NCBI RefSeq assembly: GCF_003255815.1
Contig: NC_037670.1
Span: forward strand, 26,624,672 to 26,688,671
Direction of reading: 5' to 3'
Source of the DNA: Theropithecus gelada
Lineage: Eukaryota; Chordata; Mammalia; Primates; Cercopithecidae
DNA: 64,000 bases
Below are positions 49,501-61,500 of this stretch, piece after piece. The notes below the pieces were generated by a model. It was not told where the DNA came from. It saw only the letters and a program-made list of their open reading frames with translations, and did not search any database. The position numbers and the translations under genes are program-made. Each line of letters begins with the position of its first letter. Position 1 is the first letter of the stretch.

Positions 49501-52500
49501 AGTGGAATCTGATGGTGTGATGTCTCACAGAAAGTTCTCCACTCCCAGACATGGGTCCCTCTGCTTCCTGCCATGGGAGCACAGATATAAGCATCGTGGG
49601 AAGGTAAAGAGCTTCCCTAAGGATGACCCTTCCAAGCTGGTCAACGTCACAGCCTTCCTGGGATACAAGGCTGGCACGACCCACATCACACGGGAAGTCG
49701 ACAGGCCAGGATCCAAGGTGAAAGAGAAGGAGTTGGTGGAGGCCATGACCACTGTGGAGACACCACCTATGGTGGTTGTGGGCATTGTGGGCTATGTGGA
49801 AACCCCTTGAGGCCTCAGGACCTTCAAGACCATCTTTGCTGAGCACATCAATGATAAGTGCAAAAGGCATTTCTCTAACAACCGGCAGAAATCTAAGAAG
49901 AAGGCCTTTACCAAGTACCGCAAGAAATGGCAGGCTGAGGATGGCAAGAAGCAGCTAGAGAAGACTTCAGTAGCATGAAGAAGCACTGCCAAGTCACCCG
50001 CGTCACTGCCCACACCCAGACGCGCCTGCTTCCTCTGTGCCAGAAGAAGGCCCAGCTGATGGAGAGCCAAGTGAACAGAGGCACCATGGCTGAGAAGCTG
50101 GACTGGGCCCAGGAGGGGCTAGAGCAGCAGGTACCTGTGAACCAAGCGTTTGGGCTGGACGAGATGATCAACATCATCGGGGTGACCAAGGGCAAAGGCT
50201 ACAAAGAGGCCATCAGTTGTTGGCACACCAAGAAGCTGCCCCACAAGATCCACCGAGGCCTGTGCAAGGTGGCCTGGATTGGGGCACGGCATCCTGCCCA
50301 TGTGGCCTTCTCCATGGCATGCATTGGGCAGAAAGGCGACCATCAGCACACTGAGATCAACAAGAAGATCTACAAGACTGGCTAGCGCTACCTTACCGAG
50401 GATGGCAAATTGATCAAGAACAATGCCTCCACGGACCACGTCCTGTCTGACAAGAGCATCAACCCTCTGGGTGGCTTTGTCCACTATGGTGAAGTGACCA
50501 ATGACTCTGTCATGCTGAAAGGCTGTGTGGTGGGAACCAAGAAGCGACTGCTCGTTCTCTGCACATCTTTGATGGTGCAGACCAAATGGCGGGCTCTGGA
50601 GAACACTGACCTTAAGTTTACTGACACCACCTCCAAGTGTGGCCATGGCCACTTCCAGACCATGGAGGAGAAGAAAGCATTCATGGGACCACTCAAGAAA
50701 GACCAAATTGCAAAGGAAGAAGGAGTTTAACACCAGGAACAGGTTCTGCACCTGGTGGGGGCTCAATAAAAGTTATCTTTAAAATATTATTAATTTTAAA
50801 AAACCACAGGGAGAGACCACTTCATACCACTAGGATAGTTATCATTCAAAAAAAACAAAACTGTATAGGTTGGGCACGGTGGCTCATGCCTGTAATCCCA
50901 GCACTTTGGGAGGCCGAGGCGGGTGGATCACCTGAGGTCAAGAGTTCAAGACCAGCCTGGCCAACATGGTGAAACCCCATCTGTATTAAAATATATATAT
51001 ATATTCAGAAATTAGCCAGGCATGGTGGCTAATGCCTGTAACCCCAGAGTCTGAGGGATGAGAATCGCTTGAACCCAGGAGGTGGAGGTTGCAGGAGCCA
51101 AGACTACGCAACTGCACTCCAGCCTGGGCGACAGAGTGAGACTCCGTGTCAAAAAAAAAAAAAAACAACCTGAGGCCAGGCGCGGTGGTTCACGTCTGTA
51201 ATCCCAGCACTTTGGGAGGCTGAGGCGGGTAGATCATGAAGTCTGGAGATTGAGACCATCCTGGTTAACATGGTGAAACCCTGTCTATACTAAAAATACA
51301 AAAAATTGGCCGGGCATGGTGGCGGGTTCCTGTAATCCCAGCTACTCAGGAGGCTGAGCAGGAGAATGGCGTGAATCCAGGAGGTGGAGCTTGCAGTGAG
51401 CCAAGATCGCACCACTGCACTCCAGCCTGGGTGACAGAGCGAGACTCGTCTCAAAAAAAACAAAAAATAAAAAAAAACCCTGAAAATAAGTATTGGTGAG
51501 GATGATACTAGGAAATTGGAACGTTCACGCATTGCTTTTGGTGGATATGTTAAAATAGTGCAATTGGTGGCTCCTTAATAAGTTAAACATAGCATTTCCA
51601 TATGTCCCAGCAATGCCACTTCTAAGTATGCATCCTGAAGAGTTGAAAACTGAGGTTCAAACAAAAGCTTGTACACGAATGCTCATAGCAACACTATTCA
51701 CAATAGCCAAAAGGTAAAAATCTAAATGCCCATCAACGGATCAATGGATAAAGAAAAATGTGGCTTGGTGCGGTGGCTCACGCCTATAATCCCAGCACTT
51801 TGGGAGGCCGAGGCAGGCAGATCACTGGAGGTCAGGAGTCCAAGACTGTCCTGGCCAACACAGTGAAACCCTGTATCTACTAAAAATACAAAAAGTATCT
51901 GGGTGTGGTAGTGTGCACCTGCAGTCCCAGCTACTCGGAAGGCTAAGGCAGGAGAATCGCTTGAACCCAGAAGGTGGAGGTTGCAGTCAGCTGAGACCGT
52001 GCCACTGCACTTCAGCCTGGACGACAGAGCGAGACTCCATCTCAAAAAAAAAAAAAGAAAAGAAAAGAAAATGTAACTTACCCATACAACAGAGTATTAT
52101 TCAGCTATAAAAAGGAAGGAAATTCTAACACATACCATAACATGGATGAACCTCAAGAACATGATGCTAAATGAAATGAACCAGTCACAAAAAGCCACAT
52201 ACGGTATGATTCCATTTCCATGAAAAGTCCGTACAGAGGGAAAGTAGATTTGTAGTTACCAGGGCTGGGGGGAGGGGGGAATGCGGGGAACTGCTGAATG
52301 GGTATGGGTTTCCTTCTGGAGTGATGAAATCGTGTGGAACTAGAGAGCAGTAATGGTTGCACAACATGGTAAATGTACTAAAGGCCACTTAACTGTGTAC
52401 TTTAAAATGGGTAAATGGTGAATTTTGTGTTATGTGAATTTTATCTTGATAAAGAAAAAGAAAAAAACAGAAATAATGAAGACTGTTCCCTCCCTAACAA

Positions 52501-55500
52501 TAAATATGCTGTTTGGCTGGGCACGGTGGCTCACGTCTATAATCCCTGCACTTTGGGAGGCTGAGGTGGGTGGATCACTTGAGGTCAGGAGTTCGAGACC
52601 AGCCTGGCCAACATGGTGAAACCCCATCTCTACTACAAATACAAAAAAATTAGCTGGGCGTGGTGGCGGACACCTGTAATCTCAGCTACTCGGGAGGCTG
52701 AGGCAGGAGAATCGCTTGAACCTGGGAGGCTGAGGTTGCCATGAGCCAAGATTACGCCACCGCACTCCAGTCTGGGTGACAGAGCAAGACTGTCTCAAAA
52801 AAAAGAAAAAGAAAAAAAAAAGTAGTCTGTTCTCATAAACCAGGAGGGCTGAGTACTGAAACAGTAAAACATCCAGAAGAATGTGGGACTCAATGGGGTT
52901 CTACTGCTTCTCCCTTTCCCCTAAAAGAGCAATCCACCTTCATGCAAGTCTGTGAATGCAGTCTTCAATCACCTGGAGAATTCCTGAGATGGAGCTGCAC
53001 AACCAAAGAATTTGCAAGCCCTTATTTCCTGTTTTAAAGACCTTAGAAACATTTATCCACCCCAGCCAGCATGAGGCCGTAACATTTACATGTCGCAAAT
53101 ATGCCTTGCAAAAGACCAGCAGCTTACCGGCCGAGCTGTAAGAGCTGCCTATCTCCAGCATGCCAGATAGCCATCTGTGGGGGCTGCAGGGTCAGGCTGC
53201 TGAAATTCTTTACTCACCCCAATTCCCCTGGCGTGTTTGGCCTGGGGAGCTGAGAGCTGCAGAGTAGAGTGAGACATCTCCTAACTCCCACCTAGCGCTT
53301 GGGCTCCAAACTCAGGTCCTGTCCAAACAGCAACAGAGCCAGGTACAGTTTCTCTAAGCCCAAACATCATCTACTTACATCTTGTAGTAGTCATCTGAGC
53401 ACCTGAAGGTCCCTGTGTCACTTTCTTTCTGGGAAAGAAAGGATGGGAAAATATAATGCTCCCATCTACAGGTCACTTATATAGAGGTATGGTTCCTAAC
53501 CTTTTTGGCACCAGGGACCGGTTTTGTGGAAGACAATTTCTCCACAGATCGGGTGGCAGAAGGGCAGGAGGGCGGAAGGTTGGTTTCAGGATGAAACTGT
53601 AGATCTGCTGTTGTACCACCTCAGATCCTCAGGCATTAGTTAGATTCTCATAAAGAGTGGCCAGGCTTGGTGGCTCACGCCTGTGACCCCAGCACTTTGG
53701 GAGGCCAAGGCAGGTGGATCACTTGAGGTCAGGAGTTCGAGACCAGCCTGGCCAATGTGGCGAAACCCAGTCTCTACTAAAAATACAAAAATTAGGCAGG
53801 CGTGGTGGCACATGCCTGTAATCCCAACTACTCAGGTGGCTGAGGCTAGAGAATCGCTTGAACCTGGGAGGTGGAGGTTGCAGTGAGCCGAGGTTGCGCC
53901 ACTATACTCCAACCTGGGCAACAGAGTGAGACTGTCTCAAAAAAAAAAAAAAAAAAAAAGCCTTATAAAGAGCATGCAACCTAGATCCCTCGCATGTGCA
54001 GTTCACAACAGGGTTCATGTTTCTGGGATAACCCACTACCACCACTAACCTGACAGAAGGCAGAGCCCAAGCGGTAACGCCCGCTCATACTGCTCACCTC
54101 CTGCTGTGCATCCCCGTTCCTAACAGACCACAGACTGGCGCTCATACCGCTCGCCTCCGACTGTGCGTCCCCATTCCTAACAGGCCACAGACTGGCGCTC
54201 ATACCGCTCGCCTCCGGCTGTGCGTCCCCATTCCTAACAGGCCATAGACTGGTACCGGTTAGCGGCCTGGGGGTTGGGGATCCCTGATATAGAGGACAAG
54301 GTCAAGCCCACATTTGACCAGTTTTGGTTTTCCTAGATCTGATTCCATACACACACATACACACATGCACACACGTACGCACGCACAAGCACACACATGC
54401 ATGCACATGCACGCACACACACAAGTTCTGGGCAGATTTCAATATTTATTTCAACTTCTATTCTTCTAGGAGTTACCAGACAGCAGTAAAAGGATCAAAA
54501 AAGTAGATCAAAGAAGAAAAATAAATAAAAATCCTAAGGAGTATACAAAGAACAGTCTTTGAATGCCTAATTTGACAATTTTAAATTGTATCTTGTCTAG
54601 ACATAAATATTGTTAAGAAAAAGATTGTTTAACTACATGAACACCATATATAATTTTATGCTCAGAAAAAGCTGGAAGGAGGTACATACATTGATAGGTT
54701 AACAGTGGGTAACACTGGAGGACAGAATTATGAGTGGTTTTTTTTCTTTTCTGTATTTTCTAATTGCTGTAATCATCATTGTATATATAATGGTATTTCT
54801 TTGAAATAATATAAAGATTATACTGTATAATATGTAATAATATAAAGATTATAAAATACAAATAATATAACCATGTAATTTCTTGTAATAATAAAAAGAC
54901 AATTACGTCCCCACCTCCACGCAATCCAAATAGGATACACCCGACATACCTTGTTGAGTTTGCCAAGTGAAGATATGAGATCCGCCCATTCACTCGAGGA
55001 CTCAAAATTTCTCAAAGCCTTTTCAATCACTGAAGAGTAGCTTCTGTATCTGTAATCATTTAAGAGCTCCTGCTCTTCTGGATCCATCTTACATTCTCAC
55101 AGCAGAAAAGTATCTAAAAGCAAACCAAAAAATAACCACATGAGAGAGCCATTTGGGCATACAAATCATTCCCAACCCAGAGCTATAGAAGACAGGTGTC
55201 CACAAACACTATTGTGCACAAACTCACTGGGCAATCCTGTTCAAATATTTAGCAAGGCTTCTGGGCCAGGCACTGTGGGAGATGAAAGATAAACAGTTCC
55301 CACCCTCGTGGATTCTGGGGGAGAACAGGAAACAGGAGTAGACAGCATAAGAGTGTTAGGGCTCCAAGTAATTGACAAAACTAATTCCAGGATCAAAGCT
55401 CCAAAGCTGCTAGACTATATGTTGTCGCCAGCTGGTAATTTTGAATGAACACGGCCCCTCCTATCATATGGAATTTTTTATTTTATTTTTTATTTTTTGG

Positions 55501-58500
55501 AGGCAGGGGCTTACTCTGCCACCCAGGCTGGAGTGCAGTGGCATGATCATGGGTGACTGTAGCCTCGACCCCCTAAGCTCAAGTGATCCTTCCTTCCACC
55601 TCAGCCGCCCAAGCAGCTGGGACTATTGGGATGCGTCACCATACCTGGCTGTTTTATTTAAAGTGTGGCAGGCATCTACCCAGCATGCCTTGTTCTCCTT
55701 TTCTGTACTAAGGGAGCACTGGTTTTGTTCACAGTAACACTATAATTCCCAGACTCCCTTGCATCTAGGTGGCCACGTGATAGCTCTTGACCAATGAGAT
55801 GTCAGTAGAAGCTGTGGGTCAAAAAGGCAATTGGAAAGGAGGCAGACTCCCTGGCATAAGCCTTTTGCCCTCCATTCTTCTTCTTTCTGCCTGGAACAAA
55901 GGCATGATGTTGGAGTGAAGCTACATCTTGCAACTGTCATGAAACATGCACAAAAGTCACAAACTAACAATGGCTGAGTGGAATGACAGAGCCCCTGCAG
56001 CCCCAGATGGCATGGTGAAGGTACCACACGCCAACTCCGGATGCTGTAATGTCTGGTGTATGTTTTCTGCATATAACAGCTGTTTAAGCCTCTGTTCAAT
56101 CAGGTTTTCTGTTATAGCCAACCACAATCCTAATTGATATATGAGGACAAACAGTATTTCACTAGTACGCTCAGTCTGAAAGGAAAGACAAATACAGAGC
56201 AATGCTATACAGTTAAACACGAGTGAATGCAGTTAGCTGGGTAGATTGCTAAACAAGTTGGATGTAGTCAATCAAATAAAAAGGCAAATATGGTAAATGG
56301 AAGAAACTGAACTGAAGGTACAACACGTTCTTTAAGCTTGAGTCTTTCATTTACGGGCCAGTACAGTTATAAAAATTTCATGAAATCTCATACTTCAATA
56401 TCCAATCACTCCAGACCCAATCCAATCTTTACCAGGCCACCACTACTTTCTTTCCTTTTTTTTTTTTTTTGAGACAGTCTCTCACTCTTACTGCCCAGGC
56501 TGGAGTGCAATGGCACAATCTCGGCTCACTGCAACCTCTGCCTCCTGGGTTCAAGCGATTCTCCTGCCTCAGCCTCCCAAGTAGCTGGGGCTACAGTCAC
56601 GTGTCACCACACCCGGCTAATTTTTGTATTTTTAGCACAGATGGGGTTTCACTATGTTGGTCAGGCTGGTCTTCAACTCCTGACCTCGTGATCCGCCCAC
56701 CCTGGCCTCCCAAAGTGCTGGGATTACAGGCATGAGCCACCATGCCTGGCAACCACCACTACTTTCAAGTCACCAATGGCAGAGGTCCTTTCTGTTTCCT
56801 CACTTTACCTCTCAGTAGCACTCTGCGGCAGACCACTTCTTCTCCAAGCAGCCTAGCAGCCTCCGCTTGGCCTACATACTCCTCTGGCCCCTCCAGCCCC
56901 AGAGCTTGTTTCTCACCTACCTCTCTGAAGTTCTTTCCTCCTCCTCTACCAACTGCTAAATACATTCCCTGGCAGCCGGGCATGGTGGCTCACACCTGTA
57001 ATCCCAGCACTTTGGGAGGCCAAGGCAGGCAGATCACTTGAGGTCAGATATTTGAGACCAGCCTGGCCAACATGGTGAAACCCCATCTCTACCAAAAAAT
57101 AAAATAAAATAAAATAGCTGGGCATGGTGGCACACACCTGTAGTCCCAGCTACTTGGGAGGCTGAGGCATGAGCATTGCTTGAACCCAGGAGGTCGAGGT
57201 TGCAGTGAGCCGGGACTGTGCCACTGTACCCCAGGAAGGGTGACAGAACAAGACTCTGTCTCAAAAAATGAAAAACAACAACAAAAAAAGAAAGTGAAGA
57301 CTTTGGAAGGTGATTACGTCACGGGATTAATGCGCTTTTAAAACGGACACTAGCTGAACGGAGTGGCTCACATCTGAAATCCTGGGAGGCCAAAGCAGGT
57401 GGATCACTTGACTCCAGGAGTTCGAGACTAACCTGAGCAACATGGTGAAACCCCATCTCTACAAAAAATACAAAAATTAGCAGGGTGTGGTGGTGCATGC
57501 CTATAGTCACAGGTACTCAGGAGTCTGAGTTGGGAGGATCACTTGAGCTTGGGAGGTTGAGGCTGCAGTGAGGCATGATCATGCCACTGCACTCCAGTCT
57601 GGGCAACAGAACGAGACCTTGTCTCAAATAAATAAATTAAAGAGACCTGAGGGAGCCTGGCTGTTCTTTCCACTGTGAGGACACAGCTAGCAGGCCCTAC
57701 CAGACACTGAATCTGCCAGCACCTTGATCTTGAACTTCTCGGCCTCCAGAACTACAGGAATACATTACTGTTACTTATAACAGAAATACCTAGTTTACAC
57801 TATTTTGTTGGAGCAGCCTGAATTAACTAAGACAAGCATCCATCAACAAAATATGGTCTATCCACAAAGGAACACTGAGGCAATGGAAAGGAACCAGGTA
57901 CTGATACATGGATGCACCCTGCAAACACACGCTTAGTGGAAGACGCCAGACACACAAGACCAGACATTGTAAGATTCCATTGATATGAAATGCCCTCCAC
58001 AAGCAAATCTAGAGAGATGGCAGTAGGTTAGTGGCTGCCTGGGTGCGGTGAAAACAGGGACTAACCGCCATTGGGAATGGCGATCTTTCTGAGGTAAGGC
58101 AAATGTGCTAAAATGGGATGATGGCGATGCTTGTACAACTCTGTAAATGTATGAAAAAAATCACTGAAATTATCTGGGCACAGTGGCTCATGCCTGTGAT
58201 CCCAGCTACTCCAGAGGTTGAGGTGGGAGGACTGCTTCTGCCCCGCAGCTTGTGACCAGCCTGGGTAACATGGCAAGACCCTGTCTCAAAGACAACAACA
58301 ACACTGAATTACATACTTGAATGAATTTTATGAGCTGCAAATTATAGCGCAATAAAGCCGTTTAAAAAAATAAAACTAGGTCGGGTGTAGTGACTCATGC
58401 CTGTAATCCCAGCACTGTGGGAGGCTGAGGTGGGTGGAACATGAGGTCAGGAGTTCGAGACCAGCCTGGCCAACATGGTGAAACACCATCTCTACTAAAA

Positions 58501-61500
58501 ATAGAAAAATAAGCCGGGCATGGTGGCTGTAATCCCAGCTACTCAGGAGGCTGAGGCAGGAGAGTCACTTGAACCCGGGAGGCAGAGGTTGCAGTGGGCA
58601 GAGATCGTACCATTGCACTCCAGCCTGGATGACATAGCGAGACTCTGTCCCAAAGAAATAAACAAAAAAACCCACTAAACTCTCAATTCCATCTGCTCAA
58701 TATGCTCCTTCTCCAGTCTTTCCCTTCTCAGAAAGTAGCCCCTTCACCTGTGGGATCATTCTAGACTCTTCCTTCTCTTCACCTGCCACGCTCAACCCCA
58801 GTCCTGTTTGTCTCTTCCTCCTAAACACCTGTTGACTCAATTCCTCTCCATCTCCACTGCACCGCAGTCTGGGCTGCCTGTTCCCTGCATGTTTGCAGAA
58901 GCTTCCCAATGATTCTCCCACACTTGCCCCTTTCCAGTGCCTTTACACACAGTGCTCCAAGAATCCTTTTAAAACATAATGCATACAACTGCCATGTTTA
59001 AAATTGTTTCCATAAAGCTTCAAATAAGGCCGGGTGCAGTGGCTCACGCCAGTAATCCCAGCACTTCGGGAGGCTGAGGCGGGTGGATCACCTGACGTCA
59101 GGAGTTTGTGACCAGCCTGATCAACATGGAGAAACTCTGTCTCCACTAAAACTACAAAAAATTAGCCAGGTGCGGTGGCACATGTCTGCGATCCCAGCTA
59201 CTCGGGAGGCTGAGGCAGGAGAATCGCTTGAACCTGGGAAGTGGAAGTTACAGTGAGCTGGGATTGCAGCAGCACACTCCATCCTGGGCAACAGAGCGAT
59301 ACGTTGCCTCAAAAAAAAAAAAAAAAAGAAAAGAAAAGGAAGCTCAAAACAGAACCAAACAACCCCTTTTCCAGCTTACAAGACTCTACCCACTTCTCAC
59401 TGCACCATCCAACCCCAAGACAAACCCATCCTGCCACAGAGCCTCTGCATTCATGCCTCTCTGCAAAAATATACTGCACCTTGCACACCCAGCCACAAAA
59501 TAAGACCGTCTACTCAAGCTTCCTGGGAGGGCCTGTCCCTTTTTCTGAAATAACTGCCTTCACACGTTTTGAAAATATTAAGGAAAAGATGGTAATGAGA
59601 GCTGGTAGTTTGTTCCTTTTGCCAAGTAAAGACTAAGTTGATATATCCAAACAGTCCATACTATATTTTTTCCAGAAAATTCACAGTTCTGAAACCCAGC
59701 ATCTCTAAACCACCGCAATACTCCAATGGGGCACAGTCTGTTCACTCTTCTAAGTGTCTAAACATGGGAAAGAAACATAAATAAGACAAGGTCCCTACTC
59801 TCATCTTTCACAGCCTAATAAAAGTGGAAGTACATGGTCCCTACTCTCATCATTCACAGCCTATTAAAAGTAGAAGTACCTAAATACATAATTCCAGTTT
59901 AATGTGGCTCACATTAAAATACCTAAATACATAATCTCAGTTTAACATGGCACACATAAGTGTCAGAGGGTGGAAAAAGTGACCTTGCTCTTTTTAACAC
60001 ACATAAGTGACAGAGGGTGGACAAAATGACAGAGTCTGATGATAGCAAGAGGAAACTCAGCCACTGGCAGAGGAGTCCTCAAAGTTCAGAGGTGTGGGCG
60101 GCTGGAGTTACCAGGAAGAGGACTGTGATAAGGTGTGTATTGACAATAAGGTGTGTATTTAGAAGGTGGGGTGGCAAGGGACGCCACTGCTCATGACAAG
60201 GAGGGCATCAGCCAGGTAAGAGCAGGTAGCTGGAGCAGTTCAATGTTATGGTTGGCCATATGAAGAAAGTGCTATTTGGTGTAACTACCAGCACAGGTGA
60301 GAAGTTTGGAAATTGTCATTCATGCAAGCTCCTTTATTTCAAAATATGGGGCACGTGGTATGCTACCAAGCAAGTCTTCTGGGCGAGCTTGGAAAATTCA
60401 CCATTTTCCAAGAAAATGCATGCATTTCTTTTTTTTCTTTCTTTCTTTTTTTTTTTTTTTGAGATGGAGTTTCCCTCTTGTTGCTCAGGCTGGAGTGCAA
60501 TGGCGCAATCTCAGCTCACCGCAACCTCCGCCTCCTGAGTTCAAGCGATTCTCCTGCCTCAGCCTCCTAACTGGGATTACAGGCATGTGCCAACATACCT
60601 AGCTAATTTTGTATTTTTAGTAGAGATGGGGTTTCTCCATGCTAGTCAGGCTGGTCTTGAACTCCCAACCTCAGGTGAACCTCCTGCCTCGGCCTCCCAA
60701 AGTACTGGGATTACAGGTGTGAGCCACTGTGCCCGGTCTCCTTTTTGTTTTTGTTTTTTGAGGTGGAGTCTCGCTCTTGTCACCCAGGATAGAGTAAAAT
60801 GGTGTGATCTTGGCTCACTGCAACCTTTGCCTCTCAGGTTCAAGCGATTCTCCTGCCTCGGCCTCCCAAGTACTGGGATCACAGGCGCCCACCACAATGC
60901 CTGGCTAATTTTTTAAAAAATATTTTTGGTAGAGACGGGGTTTCATCATGTTGGCCAGGCTGGTCTCCAACTCCTGACCTAAGGTGATCCACCCACCTTG
61001 GCCTCCCAAAGTGTTGGGATTACAGGCATGAGACACCGCACCCGGCCTCATGTATGCATTTCTTTTCTTCTTTTTTCTGTTTTTGTTTTTTTTTTTTAGA
61101 CAGAGTCTCGCTCTGTCGCCATGCTGGAGTGCAGTGTCGCCATCTGGGCTCACTGCAACCTCTGCATCCTAGGTTCAAGCAATTCTCCTGCCTCAGACTC
61201 CAGAGTAGCTGGGACTACCAGCACGCGCCACCACGCCCGGCTAATTTTTATATTTTTAGTAGAGACGCAGTTTCATCATGTTGGCCAGGATAGTCTTGAT
61301 CTCCTGACCTTGTGATCCGCCCCCTTGACCTCCCAAAGTGCTGGAATTACAGGTGTGAGCCACCTCACCGGGCCGCATGCATTTCTTGATGCAATACACG
61401 AGTCCTGTGAGACGGGTATTAGGAAGTCAGGCCATTCGGAAAATTGCCCAGGTCACACACCCAGCAGCTGGCAGAACCAGATTCGAGCTCAGGGAAGTGA

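Larger units (their letters stand above)
49385..52480 (+). mobile_element. Old L1 3' fragment interrupted by the RPL3 pseudogene and three Alus
   Basis: L1 ORF2 3'-end and 3' UTR-like text appears at 49,385-49,493, 50,816-50,867, 51,478-51,761 and 52,071-52,470. Recognisable phrases are GCCCAATAAGCACATGAAAAG and ATGGATGAACCTCAAGAACAT. Read without the insertions it is about 0.85 kb. Confidence 0.85.
53487..54286. mobile_element. hAT-type (MER1-like) DNA transposon with internal tandem repeat and Alu insertion
   Basis: The ends are degraded inverted repeats: left TATGGTTCCTAACC, right GGTTGGGGATCCCTG. An 8-bp target duplication ATATAGAG lies at 53,479-53,486 and 54,287-54,294, the length expected for hAT. 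An Alu fills 53,661-53,960. I believe this is the Charlie/MER1 family; the family name is from memory. Confidence 0.8.

Noticed and set aside
49975..50730. Two RPL3-like frames as possible genes
   Set aside because: They are fragments of one processed pseudogene separated by a frameshift and stops.
3805..55113. DOP1A rather than DOP1B
   Set aside because: Exon 2, exon 6 and exon 8 sequences follow DOP1B where the paralogues differ.
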